Below, one piece after another: positions 25,901 to 34,048 of a stretch of DNA of 64,000 bases. A model generated the notes under the pieces. That model saw only the letters and a program-made list of their open reading frames with translations. It made no database searches and was not told the DNA's origin. The stretch comes from Casp-actino8 sp964614655 (GTDB lineage: Bacteria; Actinomycetota; Acidimicrobiia; Acidimicrobiales; Ilumatobacteraceae), in contig CAZTPF010000001.1 of assembly GCA_964614655.1 (NCBI GenBank), positions 1 to 64,000 on the forward strand, written 5' to 3'. Position 1 is the stretch's first letter, and every line of letters starts with the position of its first letter. A program made the translations under genes and the position numbers.

Positions 25901-26695
25901 CTACCAGAGTTGATCGGTGTACGTGTCGGTGCCGAAGACGGTGTTCTTGAACGGGCTCGTCCAGAGGTGGGTGGCCAGGCCACTCGCCTCGAGATCGGCG
26001 CCGAAGCGTCCGTAACCCGACTCCCACGACTCGGCCGGATCGTGATCGACGAAGTGGATCTGCAGGAAACGACGGTCGGCACGCGGAACTCGGGGGACGT
26101 CGGGCGGCGCGTCGTCGAGGAGGGGCAGCAACGTCGAGTAGTTGAAGACGTCGGGTCCCCAGCTCTGCTCACGTGCCGACGGCGCCCACACGTCGTTCAT
26201 CCAGTTCCACATCTGCTCGTGGCTCACCCCGTCGGCGAGCTCGCCGACGTTGACGACGATGCCCGGGTAGCCACGGTCGAGAGCCAACTCGATCGGTGTT
26301 CCGGTCTCGGTACGCGTGCACGAGTACTTGTTGTCGTACAACTGCGTGTGGATGTGCGTGCGCTCGGCGAACATGCGTCCGGTCGCATGGAGATTCTTGA
26401 CGGTGTCGACGCTCCACCGATTCCAGTCGTCGTGATGACCCTTCAACACCCAGTAGATGGCCACGTACGACGCCGACATCGGATCCGGGGTCATGGGACT
26501 CTCGACCGGATAGCGCAGCTTCTTCAGATCGGCCGTGCACACGAAACGATCACCGGCGAACGAGTACTCGCCGACGAGAACTCCGCCGTAGAAATGGTCG
26601 CGTTCGTACCACCGGTTGTACTCGACCTCGTGACCCTTGTGAGGTTCGACCATCGTGTAGAGCAACGTGCCCAACTCGATCGGATACTTCTTCAC
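25901..26695 (-). CDS. Hypothetical protein, possible tandem dimeric alpha/beta-barrel (EthD-like)
   Basis: A 264-residue soluble protein starting at GTG 26695 (VKKYPIELGTLLYTMV), chosen because AGGGGG lies 6 nt upstream. Two halves look related: GHEVEYNRWYERDHFYGG near the N-terminus and FLQIHFVDHDPAESWESGYG near the C-terminus. That pattern suggests two ferredoxin-like EthD/ABM domains, as seen in small oxidoreductases or cyclases. I do not recognise a characterised family, so this is a structural guess only. It is followed 5 bp later by the epimerase gene and preceded by the GNAT gene. Confidence 0.6.
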   Translation of the reverse strand: MKKYPIELGTLLYTMVEPHKGHEVEYNRWYERDHFYGGVLVGEYSFAGDRFVCTADLKKLRYPVESPMTPDPMSASYVAIYWVLKGHHDDWNRWSVDTVKNLHATGRMFAERTHIHTQLYDNKYSCTRTETGTPIELALDRGYPGIVVNVGELADGVSHEQMWNWMNDVWAPSAREQSWGPDVFNYSTLLPLLDDAPPDVPRVPRADRRFLQIHFVDHDPAESWESGYGRFGADLEASGLATHLWTSPFKNTVFGTDTYTDQLW

Positions 26696-26730
26696 CCTCC
26701 ACCCCCTGGAGACAATTGCCTCTTCAGACC

Positions 26731-27363
26731 CTAGATCTCGTGAAGCGCCAGCGAAGATTCCAGTCGGTCGCGCACGAACGGCCATCGCTCGGCGACGACC
26801 GAATAGAGAGCCGAGTCGCGCAGAGTTCCGGCTTCACCCGGGACCGTGCTCGGTCGATGACTGCGCAGAACGCCGTCGAATTGGGCGCCGATTCCTTCGA
26901 TCGCCCGCCGGCTCCGCTCGTTGCGAGCGTCGGTGCAGATCGCCACTCTCCCCACACCCCAGTGATCGAAGGCGTACGAGAGAAGAAGCAACTTGGCCTC
27001 GGTGTTGATACCCGTCCGCTGGGCCGACGCGGCGAGCCACGTGCCGCCGATCTCGACTTCGTCGGGGTACGGGTCGTCCGACGTCCCCCGCCCGAACCAC
27101 CGCTGGAGATTCATGAATCTCGTGCACCCCACCAGGGTGCCGTCGGCGAGTCGACGTTGGACGAAGGGCCAGGCTCGACCGGCGTCTCGATCGGTGATCA
27201 GAGTGTCGATGTAAGCGGCCATGGCCGATGTATCGCCCGGAACATTGGTGAAGCCGTACGTCGAGCGGTCTTCACCGGCCGCCGCCACGAGATCGTCCGC
27301 GAACGCCGACGACAACGGTTCGAGCGACAGGCGCGAACCGACGAGCGCCGGCACCGAGTACAT
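26731..27363 (-). CDS. GNAT family N-acetyltransferase (RimJ/RimL type)
   Basis: A 210-residue GNAT protein: GSRLSLEPL at the N-terminus, VGCTRFMNLQRW and the acetyl-CoA region EIGGTWLAASAQRTGINTEAKLLLLSYAFD, then NERSRRAIEGIGAQFDGVLR. Such enzymes acetylate protein N-termini, amino acids or amines. The gene lies 4 bp after the EthD gene and 35 bp before the next gene in the same operon. Its link to the remaining genes of the operon is not obvious. Confidence 0.82.
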   Translation of the reverse strand: MYSVPALVGSRLSLEPLSSAFADDLVAAAGEDRSTYGFTNVPGDTSAMAAYIDTLITDRDAGRAWPFVQRRLADGTLVGCTRFMNLQRWFGRGTSDDPYPDEVEIGGTWLAASAQRTGINTEAKLLLLSYAFDHWGVGRVAICTDARNERSRRAIEGIGAQFDGVLRSHRPSTVPGEAGTLRDSALYSVVAERWPFVRDRLESSLALHEI

Positions 27364-27367
27364 GTCG

Positions 27368-27712
27368 TCAGCCGATGACGATGGTGGGTTCCTCGGTGAT
27401 CACCCAGCAGATGTTGGTGGTGTCGAGAAACCGTTCGGTGTCGGCCATGACCTCGGGGAAGTCGGGCTCACCCATGTGAGCGAAGAAGTCCTGGGCCGAA
27501 TCGAAGTGCTGGATGGTCACGCCGTCGAAATCGGGTTCGGGCTGACGACTGCCCTCGGGCGGCCAGACCGCTGGATGCTGTTCGTAGCGACGCACGTACT
27601 TGGCAGCCGAGCAGTTGCGAATGAGCGGCCCGTGGGTTCCGAACCAGTAGTCGAGGAACTCCTGGTGCGTGGTTCCGGGCTTGCGCTTCAACATCGACAC
27701 GAGTCGGATCAT
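27368..27712 (-). CDS. EthD domain protein
   Basis: A 114-residue protein starting MIRLVSMLKRKPGTTHQEF, with the EthD signature DYWFGTHGPLI. EthD proteins are small dimeric alpha/beta-barrel proteins found in oxidative-degradation loci; some act in ether or aromatic breakdown. ATG 27712 follows GGGGGAATC, a good ribosome binding site, and removes a short unsupported N-terminal extension. It sits between the intact SDR and the GNAT gene of the seven-gene operon. Confidence 0.8.
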   Translation of the reverse strand: MIRLVSMLKRKPGTTHQEFLDYWFGTHGPLIRNCSAAKYVRRYEQHPAVWPPEGSRQPEPDFDGVTIQHFDSAQDFFAHMGEPDFPEVMADTERFLDTTNICWVITEEPTIVIG

Positions 27713-27754
27713 GATTCCCCCTTCGACGAACTCAGGTGATCTTGGCACATCGGC

Positions 27755-28552
27755 TCAGAGGCCGAGAAAGGAACCGCCGTCGCACACGATGGTCTGACCG
27801 GTCACGTACGACGAGTCGTCGCCGGCGAGGAACAGCGCGACCGAACCAATGTCGTCGGTGATGTCGCCGACGCGGCCGAGAGGTGTGCGGGCTTCGATCG
27901 CCTGTTGTAGGGCCGGATTGCGGTCGAACGCGGTGATCAACGACGGACTGGCCGCCACTGGCGCGATGCAGTTGACCGTGATGCCGTCCGGACCCCACTC
28001 ACGCGCCAGGCTCTTCGCGATCGCGCGCTGGGCGGCCTTGGCCGGCGAGTAGAGCGGGATGTTGGCGCTGCCCTCCACTCCGGACGGCGAGGTGATGAGA
28101 ACGTAGCGACCGCCGCCCTCGCCACGCGGCCGGCGAGACGACGCGGCGAGGTGAGGGTGGGCTTCGCGTGCGCACTGCAAACTCGCCCAACCGGCCGTGA
28201 GCGACATCCCCTTCCAGTGCTTGTCGAGATCGGCGTCTTCGAGTCGGTGCGGGATCGCTCCCGTGAACGCGTTGTGCACGACGATGTCGAGACGGCCGAA
28301 TTCGTCGACGGTTCGCTGAACGCACGCGGCGATCGAGGAACCCTTGGTCACGTCGGTCTCGATGCACACGGCCGAGCCTCCGTCGGCGCGAATCGCCGCG
28401 GCAACCGGTTCACCGGTCTCGGCCCGGCGAGCTGCCACCACCACCGTGGCCCCGTGCTCGGCCAGGCGACGGGCGATCCCCTCGCCCACTCCCTGTCCGG
28501 CACCGGTCACGACGGCCACTCGTCCGTCGAGCGAACTTCCGCGTCGACTCAC
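27755..28552 (-). CDS. Short-chain dehydrogenase, intact partner of a degenerate SDR
   Basis: A 265-residue SDR with TGAGQGVG and catalytic YSPAK; the NNAG motif reads HNAFTG. The C-terminal phrase VTGQTIVCDGG is identical in the preceding degenerate SDR (28549-29082). The GTG start overlaps that gene's stop (GTGA at 28549-28552), so the two are made together. Pairs of this type, one subunit catalytic and one inactive, are known in the BbsC/BbsD enzyme of anaerobic toluene degradation, and I infer a similar heteromeric alcohol dehydrogenase here. The substrate, possibly a hydroxyacyl-CoA, is unknown. Confidence 0.8.
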   Translation of the reverse strand: MSRRGSSLDGRVAVVTGAGQGVGEGIARRLAEHGATVVVAARRAETGEPVAAAIRADGGSAVCIETDVTKGSSIAACVQRTVDEFGRLDIVVHNAFTGAIPHRLEDADLDKHWKGMSLTAGWASLQCAREAHPHLAASSRRPRGEGGGRYVLITSPSGVEGSANIPLYSPAKAAQRAIAKSLAREWGPDGITVNCIAPVAASPSLITAFDRNPALQQAIEARTPLGRVGDITDDIGSVALFLAGDDSSYVTGQTIVCDGGSFLGL

Positions 28553-29082
28553 ATCCACAGCCCTCCGTCGCACACGATGGTCTGGCCGGTCACGTGACCG
28601 GCGGCGTCGCTGCACAGGAACGAGATCGTCGGAATCGGGTCGACGTCACCCTCGAGGGCGCGAGGGGCGATCGACACCGGGCCGGTGATCGACGTGTCGA
28701 CACCGAAGGCTTCGGGGGCGAGTGCCACGGCGTTGACCGTCACCCCGGCCGCGCCCCACTGACGGGCCGCCGACTTGACCAGAACTCGCGCCGCCTCGGC
28801 GGTGGCCGACATCGCGGCGTGTTCGGATCCGCCCGACTGGCCGGTGGTGGGCACCACCACGACGATGCGACGGCAGCCGTCGCTGTGCGCGCGTTGCAAC
28901 TCGGTGATGACGGTTCGCATGGGTCGCTCCCAGACGCGATCGATGTCGTCGTCGGTGAGATCGACCACCCGACGGGGTTCGATCACGAGCGGCGGCACGA
29001 TCACACGTGCCGGAACGTCGGCGGAGATCCGGGTACGCAACGTTTCGGCGAGAGAACCCTCGCCGACCACGACGGCGCTCAC
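28549..29082 (-). CDS. Degenerate SDR-like protein lacking active-site residues
   Basis: A 177-residue protein reading VSAVVVGEGSLAETLRTRI at the N-terminus. It aligns with SDRs through GVTVNAVALAPEA and the terminal HVTGQTIVCDGGLWM, but it is short. It lacks the Gly-rich TGxxxGxG motif, and where Tyr-x-x-x-Lys should be it has Ser-Ala-Thr-Ala-Glu. It cannot be a normal SDR catalyst. Start GTG 29082 overlaps the SnoaL stop and its stop overlaps the intact SDR start, both as GTGA. A structural or regulatory partner role for the intact SDR is the simplest reading; a decaying gene is less likely because the frame is clean and coupled. Confidence 0.75.
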   Translation of the reverse strand: MSAVVVGEGSLAETLRTRISADVPARVIVPPLVIEPRRVVDLTDDDIDRVWERPMRTVITELQRAHSDGCRRIVVVVPTTGQSGGSEHAAMSATAEAARVLVKSAARQWGAAGVTVNAVALAPEAFGVDTSITGPVSIAPRALEGDVDPIPTISFLCSDAAGHVTGQTIVCDGGLWM

Positions 29083-29534
29083 GACACCGCTCCTCGACCC
29101 GACCTGAGATGGAACGACGTGTCGCCGCGGTGGTCGAAATGGATGATTCGCTCGGCGAAACGCCAGCCTTCGGCCGTTCGGACGAAACGATCGTGATAAC
29201 GACCGGAGGCCACCACCTGAAGCGGGAACTGCCCGGGGACGCACTGGGACACCGTGAAGTACGAGCGAGTCGACGCCTGCTCGCGGTCGTCGGCCTCGAC
29301 GATCACGTTGGTGACGACGTGTTTGGTGTTGGGCACGCCGTCGTAGAGCATCACCACTTTCTCCATCGTCGGCCCGACCTGCGAACCGGGCATCGACGGT
29401 AGGTCGGGACCACCCATGAACACCTCGGCCGACGCGAACAACGCCGACACCTCGTCGAACCGACCGTTGTCGACCGCTTCGGCGTAACGGAAGAGCAAAT
29501 TCACGATCTCGCGCTCGTCCTCGGAAGTCAACAT
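29079..29534 (-). CDS. SnoaL/NTF2-like protein, first gene of the seven-gene operon
   Basis: A 151-residue NTF2-fold protein (DEREIVNLLFRYAEAVDNGRFDEVSALF, later SGRYHDRFVRTAEGWRFAERIIHFDHRGD). Family members can be dehydratases, isomerases or dioxygenase small-subunit-like proteins. The ATG at 29534 follows TACGGT by 6 nt (leaderless type). This promoter sits back-to-back with that of the SDR at 29567 in a 32-bp gap. Its stop overlaps the start of the degenerate SDR. Confidence 0.75.
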   Translation of the reverse strand: MLTSEDEREIVNLLFRYAEAVDNGRFDEVSALFASAEVFMGGPDLPSMPGSQVGPTMEKVVMLYDGVPNTKHVVTNVIVEADDREQASTRSYFTVSQCVPGQFPLQVVASGRYHDRFVRTAEGWRFAERIIHFDHRGDTSFHLRSGRGAVS

Positions 29535-29540
29535 GCCGTC

Positions 29541-29546
29541 ACCGTA
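29541..29546 (-). promoter_or_regulatory. Probable -10 hexamer TACGGT of the seven-gene operon
   Basis: Ends 6 nt before ATG 29534. The opposite promoter begins only 7 bp away at 29554. Confidence 0.55.
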
Positions 29547-29553
29547 GACGAAC

Positions 29554-29559
29554 TACCGT
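29554..29559 (+). promoter_or_regulatory. Probable -10 hexamer TACCGT of the SDR at 29567
   Basis: Ends 7 nt before GTG 29567. It overlaps an earlier in-frame GTG (29558), which is therefore unlikely to be used. Confidence 0.55.
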
Positions 29560-29566
29560 GTCGTCC

Positions 29567-30424
29567 GTGACTGAGAACTCCCCCAACGTTCCCGATCCGA
29601 CACCGGCCGGGCTCCAACTCGGCGACCAGACCTCCGAACTCGTACGTTCGGCTTTCCCGCTCCGACTCGGACTGGTGGAAGGCAAAGTCGCCGTCGTCAC
29701 CGGCGCGGCACGCGGTATCGGTGAAGCGGCGGCGCGACTCTTCGCCGCCGAGGGAGCCGCCGTCGTGCTCGTCGACAAAGACCTCGCGGCCGCCGAAGCA
29801 GTGGTCCAATCGATCCGCAGCCGCGGCGAAGAGGCGATGGCCGTCAGTGCCGACCTCACTGTGGAGGCCGACGTCGACGCCATGGTGCGATCGGCGATCG
29901 AGACCTACGGTCGTATCGACTGCGCCTTCAACAACGCCGGAATATCGGGCAAGTTCGGCTCGTTCATCGATCTCGATCTCGCCGAATGGCAGCGCATGAT
30001 CGACATGAACCTCACGAGCGTGTTCTTGTGCATGAAGTACGAACTCGCCGTGATGGCCGCCCAGGGTCACGGTGCCATCGTGAACGCGTCCTCGGGTGCC
30101 GGTGTGGTGGCCGCCCCCGGACTTCCGCACTACACGGCGGCCAAGCACGGCGTTCTCGGTCTCACCAAGTGCGCCGCTCAGGAATTCGCCGCCAAGGGCG
30201 TGCGGGTCAACTCCATCCTTCCCGGCACCACCCGCACTCCGATGATCGAAGGATTCATCAACGGCGATCCCAACATCGAGAAGATGGTGAGTCGCGGCAT
30301 CGGTCGCGGCTATCTCGGTGAACCGGCCGAGATCGCCGAAGCCGCCGTGTGGCTCTGCAGCGATCGGGCCAGTTTCGTGAGTGGTGCCTCGTTGTCGGTC
30401 GACGGTTCGACCGTCAATCGCTGA
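29567..30424 (+). CDS. Short-chain dehydrogenase/reductase
   Basis: A 285-residue classical SDR with an N-terminal extension of about 40 residues, then VTGAARGIG, NNAGISG and YTAAK. The C-terminus SFVSGASLSVDGSTVNR is typical. GTG 29567 is chosen over GTG 29558 because the earlier codon overlaps a TACCGT hexamer ending exactly 7 nt before 29567. It is a single-gene unit flanked by the divergent SnoaL operon and the convergent racemase gene. Steroid or hydroxyacyl-CoA oxidation is inferred from location only. Confidence 0.82.
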   Translation: MTENSPNVPDPTPAGLQLGDQTSELVRSAFPLRLGLVEGKVAVVTGAARGIGEAAARLFAAEGAAVVLVDKDLAAAEAVVQSIRSRGEEAMAVSADLTVEADVDAMVRSAIETYGRIDCAFNNAGISGKFGSFIDLDLAEWQRMIDMNLTSVFLCMKYELAVMAAQGHGAIVNASSGAGVVAAPGLPHYTAAKHGVLGLTKCAAQEFAAKGVRVNSILPGTTRTPMIEGFINGDPNIEKMVSRGIGRGYLGEPAEIAEAAVWLCSDRASFVSGASLSVDGSTVNR

Positions 30425-30464
30425 TCAGAAAACCGAGTCGTTCGGCGTCACGACCACGCGGTCG

Positions 30465-31580
30465 TCACGACCACGAGGCGATCACTTGGTCGACGGAGTG
30501 AGCACCCGGATGGCATGGTTCGCCGGCTGACGCCGACGTACGCGAAAAGCGCGGTGCCGGTTGCGCCTGCAATACGCCGTTGATCGTGGTGGTGGTGCCA
30601 CGCGCCGCCATGTGGGCATGAGTCGGAACCTCGTCGGGGGCGAGCACGGGTGCGAAGCACGCGTCGCCGCCTTCGAAGATCGCGCACCATTCGTCGCGCG
30701 TCCGCGAGGCGAAGGCCGCCGCTACTCGATCTTTGGCCTCGGCCCAGATCGAGCGGTCCATCTGGCGCTCGGGAGCGAACAGAGCCTCGTCGGCGACTCC
30801 GAGCTTCTGCACGAACTCGGCGTAGAACTGCGGTTCGATCGCGCCGATCGACACCCACTTGCCGTCGGCAGTGCCGTACACGTTGTAGAAGTGCGCTCCG
30901 CCGTCGAGATGATTGGTGCCACGCGGACCCCAGAAACCGTTGGCCACCGCCGAGAAGAACGGGCCGAGAATCATCGCCGCACCGTCGACCATCGCCGTGT
31001 CGATCACCTGACCACGGCCGCTGCGCTGGCGTTCCACGAGGGCGGCCGCCACACCGAACGCAAGCACCAGTCCCCCGCCGGCGAAGTCGCCGAGCAGGTT
31101 GATCGGCATGGTCGGCGGCTGACCTTCGTAGCCGATCGTGTGCAGAGCTCCCGACAGAGCGATGTAGTTGATGTCGTGTCCGGCGGAATGAGCGAGCGGA
31201 CCGTTCTGCCCCCAACCGGTCATCCGGCCGTAGATCAAACGCTCGTTGCGGGCGCACAGCACGTCGGGGCCGAGACCGAGCCGTTCGCACACCCCTGGCC
31301 GGAACGGATCGACGAACACGTCGGCACGATCGATCATCGCGAGCAGACGTTCGACGTCGCTCGAGTTCTTCAGATCGAGAGCCACACCGCGCTTGCCGCG
31401 CATCATCGGGTTGGTGGCCGGCTTCTCGCGGTTGGCGCGGGCGGCCACGTCGGGTCGGTCGACCGCCACCACGTCGGCCCCGAGATCGGCGAGGATCATC
31501 GCGCCATAGGGACCCGGGCCCTGACCCACCAGTTCGACCACCCGCACACCGGCGAGCGGACCACCGTGGTCGGCGGTCAT
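30465..31580 (-). CDS. Alpha-methylacyl-CoA racemase (CaiB/BaiF family III)
   Basis: A 371-residue protein of the formyl-CoA transferase/AMACR family. The racemase signature AGHDINYIALSGALHTIG contains His135, and GDFAGGG contains Asp165. The 30-residue spacing matches His126/Asp156 of the M. tuberculosis enzyme MCR. The enzyme interconverts (2R)- and (2S)-2-methylacyl-CoA, needed because beta-oxidation of sterol side chains accepts only the 25S form. Its ATG overlaps the FadD19-like stop (ATGA), a sensible pairing: the ligase makes the CoA thioester and the racemase corrects its stereochemistry. Confidence 0.88.
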   Translation of the reverse strand: MTADHGGPLAGVRVVELVGQGPGPYGAMILADLGADVVAVDRPDVAARANREKPATNPMMRGKRGVALDLKNSSDVERLLAMIDRADVFVDPFRPGVCERLGLGPDVLCARNERLIYGRMTGWGQNGPLAHSAGHDINYIALSGALHTIGYEGQPPTMPINLLGDFAGGGLVLAFGVAAALVERQRSGRGQVIDTAMVDGAAMILGPFFSAVANGFWGPRGTNHLDGGAHFYNVYGTADGKWVSIGAIEPQFYAEFVQKLGVADEALFAPERQMDRSIWAEAKDRVAAAFASRTRDEWCAIFEGGDACFAPVLAPDEVPTHAHMAARGTTTTINGVLQAQPAPRFSRTSASAGEPCHPGAHSVDQVIASWS

Positions 31581-33142
31581 GTGGCGTCGGCCGTCGCGAC
31601 TTGCTTGGCCCAGCGGTAGTCGCTCTTGCCGGCTGGTGACCGCACCATCTGGTCGACGAGAGTGAGTTGCCGGGGCACCTTGTAGCCGGCCACGTGCTTG
31701 CGACAGTGCTCTTGAATGCTGTCGAGAGTCGGGGACGCACCTGGGCGGGCCTGCACGACCGCAGCTACTCGTTCACCCCATCGATCGTCGGCCACGCCCA
31801 CCACGACGGCGTCGAACACTTCGGGGTGACCCTTCAGCGCGTTCTCGACCTCTTCGGGGAAGATCTTTTCGCCGCCGGAGTTGATGCACACCGATCCGCG
31901 TCCGATGAGCGTGATGCTTCCGTCCTCGTTCATGATCGCGAAGTCGCCCGGAATGCTGTAGCGGGTCCCATCCGGTCCGGTCACGAAAGTGGCCGCCGTC
32001 TTCTCGGGATCCTTGTGATAGCGCAACGGAATGTTGCCGGTGCGAGCGAGGCGACCCATCACTCCGGGCGGAGTGGGCTTCAGATCGTCGTCGAGCACCG
32101 TCGAGTCGCGACCGCCTTTCACGCGCAGACCACCTTCGGCCGCACCGCCCTTGGCGACCTGCGTGATGCCGTTGGCGCCACCTTCGCTCGAGCCGACCGC
32201 ATCGGTGATCACGAGGTTCGGGAAATGGTCGAGGAACTGGTCCTTGCACGTCTGCGAGAACAACACCGCACTCGACGACACGGCGAAGAGCGACGACAAG
32301 TCGTACGAATCCTTCGACGCCTCGTACTCGTCGAGAAGCGGCCGGGCCATGGCGTCTCCGGTGATCATGATGAGATTGGCTTTCTCCTCCTGCACCGTTC
32401 GCCAGACGTCGGCCGGATCGAACTTGGCGCGAAGGATCACCTTGTTGCCGAGGAAGCTCTGACTCATGACGCTCCACTGCGATGCACCGTGCATGAGCGG
32501 CGGAAGCGGATAGCTCACGAGCGGGAAGCCGTTACGGCCCTTCTCGACGAATCCTTCCGGGCTCTGCATCTTGTCACCGGTGAAGACGTCGATTCCGCCG
32601 CCGAGGGCCATGACCACGTCGGCATGACGCCACACGACTCCCTTCGGCATACCGGTGGTTCCACCTGTGAAGAGGATGTAGATGTCGTCGTCGGATCGCG
32701 GCGCGAAGTCGCGGACATCGCTCTGGGCGGCCAGTGCCGCTTCGTACTCGGGGCCGATCACGAGCTGCTTCAGATCGGGAGCGACGCCGCGAGCCCGGTC
32801 CGCGTACTCGGGTTCGACGATGAGGTAATTGAGATCGGCGTTGTCGAACAGGTAGGCCAACTCGTCTTCGACGTAGCGGTAGTTGATGTTGATCCAGACC
32901 GCACGGATCTTGAAGATGGCCCACAGAGCCTCGACCCATTCGACGCGATTGAGCGCGTAGATGCCGACGTGGTCGCCGGCCTTCACTCCTTCGGCGAGGA
33001 GATGATGAGCGAGGCGATTGGCCCGGGCGTCCATCTCGGCGAACGTGCGCCGCTCACGCTCGTCGGCGATGTACTCGCGGTCGGGCCATTCGTCGACGGC
33101 TGCTTCGAAGAGATCGGCGAGATTGAAAGTCGTTGCCCCCAT
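31577..33142 (-). CDS. FadD19-like steroid-side-chain acyl-CoA ligase
   Basis: A 521-residue AMP-forming ligase. P-loop LFTGGTTGMPKG is at about 158-168, GRGSVCINSGGEKIFPEEVE follows, and catalytic Lys506 lies in RSPAGKSDYRWAK. Internal phrases such as NINYRYVEDELAYLFDNADL and YPLPPLMHGASQW match FadD19 of Mycobacterium and Rhodococcus, which activates C26 (or C24-branched) steroid acids. Support also comes from its divergent position to an EchA19-like gene, exactly as fadD19 (Rv3515c) and echA19 (Rv3516). ATG 33142 (MGATTFNLADL) was chosen by family N-terminus; ATG 33160 is an alternative. Confidence 0.87.
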   Translation of the reverse strand: MGATTFNLADLFEAAVDEWPDREYIADERERRTFAEMDARANRLAHHLLAEGVKAGDHVGIYALNRVEWVEALWAIFKIRAVWININYRYVEDELAYLFDNADLNYLIVEPEYADRARGVAPDLKQLVIGPEYEAALAAQSDVRDFAPRSDDDIYILFTGGTTGMPKGVVWRHADVVMALGGGIDVFTGDKMQSPEGFVEKGRNGFPLVSYPLPPLMHGASQWSVMSQSFLGNKVILRAKFDPADVWRTVQEEKANLIMITGDAMARPLLDEYEASKDSYDLSSLFAVSSSAVLFSQTCKDQFLDHFPNLVITDAVGSSEGGANGITQVAKGGAAEGGLRVKGGRDSTVLDDDLKPTPPGVMGRLARTGNIPLRYHKDPEKTAATFVTGPDGTRYSIPGDFAIMNEDGSITLIGRGSVCINSGGEKIFPEEVENALKGHPEVFDAVVVGVADDRWGERVAAVVQARPGASPTLDSIQEHCRKHVAGYKVPRQLTLVDQMVRSPAGKSDYRWAKQVATADAT

Positions 33143-33237
33143 GGCCCGAGTTTCGCGCATCGGCGCCGATTGGTTCCCACCCGCCTCGGCCGTAGTACAA
33201 GTGAGGAAACCGATCTGACCGTCAACAGGGAGGAACC

Positions 33238-34038
33238 ATGGCATCCACCGAACATCTATTGGTCGAGAAACAGGGCAACGTCCTGGTCGTCACCATGAAT
33301 CGGCCCGAGGCCAAGAACGCGCTCAGTCCGGCGATGATCGTCGGGCTGGCCGACGCCTGGGTGCAGTTGAACGAGGACGACGATCTGAGGTGCGCCGTGC
33401 TCACCGGAGCCGGAGGGTCGTTCTGCACCGGTATGGACCTGAAGGCCCGGGCCAACGACGATTCCGGACCCAACCCATATCAGGAGCGTTGGGCCGCCGA
33501 TCCCGATCTTCACTGGAAGGCCCTGTTGCGTCATTACCGGCTGCGCAAGCCGCTGGTGGCCGCAGTCGAGGGTTACGCCGTGGCCGGCGGCACCGAGATC
33601 CTCCAGGCGACGCACATCCGAGTGGCCGGAGAGTCGGCCACGTTCGGCGTGTTCGAGGCACGGCGCGGACTCTTCCCGGTGGGTGGCAGCACCGTGCGAC
33701 TGCAGAAGCAGATCGGCTACACCAACGCGCTGGAGATGCTGCTGACGGCTCGGGGATACACGGCGGCCGAGGCCAAAGAGATCGGTCTCATCGGACATGT
33801 GGTGCCCGACGGGCAGGCACTCGACAAGGCCCTGGAACTGGCCGGAATGATCGCCGCCAACGGGCCGTTGGCCGTGGAGGCGATCCTGCAGTCGGTGCAG
33901 GAGACGGCAGCGATGTCGGAAGAGGACGGGCTCAAGCGCGAGTTCGAGATCGGGTGGCCGATCTTTTCGACCAACGACTCGAAGGAAGGCCCCCGGGCCT
34001 TCGCCGAGAAGCGCTCCCCCAACTGGACCCGCACCTGA
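33238..34038 (+). CDS. EchA19-like enoyl-CoA hydratase
   Basis: A 266-residue crotonase-family protein with GGSFCTGMDLKARA and AVEGYAVAGGTEILQATHIRVA. The C-terminus has STNDSKEGPRAFAEKRSPNW, an EchA19-type ending. In M. tuberculosis EchA19 hydrates an unsaturated steroid side-chain CoA ester. Divergent placement relative to the FadD19-like ligase repeats the mycobacterial arrangement. A GGGAGGA ribosome binding site precedes ATG 33238, so this mRNA has a leader. A nested hairpin at 34049-34095 follows the stop and should terminate it. Confidence 0.85.
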   Translation: MASTEHLLVEKQGNVLVVTMNRPEAKNALSPAMIVGLADAWVQLNEDDDLRCAVLTGAGGSFCTGMDLKARANDDSGPNPYQERWAADPDLHWKALLRHYRLRKPLVAAVEGYAVAGGTEILQATHIRVAGESATFGVFEARRGLFPVGGSTVRLQKQIGYTNALEMLLTARGYTAAEAKEIGLIGHVVPDGQALDKALELAGMIAANGPLAVEAILQSVQETAAMSEEDGLKREFEIGWPIFSTNDSKEGPRAFAEKRSPNWTRT

Positions 34039-34048
34039 AACAACCCGA

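Noticed and set aside
30446..30475. A 13-nt direct repeat (CGTCACGACCACG twice, 17-nt period) at the end of the racemase gene, with a small hairpin ACGACC/GGTCGT
   Set aside because: Only two copies, partly coding, and the stem is 6 bp; too weak to call a terminator or an array.
33159..33170. Palindrome ATCGGCGCCGAT between the FadD19-like and EchA19-like genes
   Set aside because: A 12-bp GC-rich palindrome is expected by chance in such a genome and it may be inside the ligase coding region if the upstream ATG 33160 is used.
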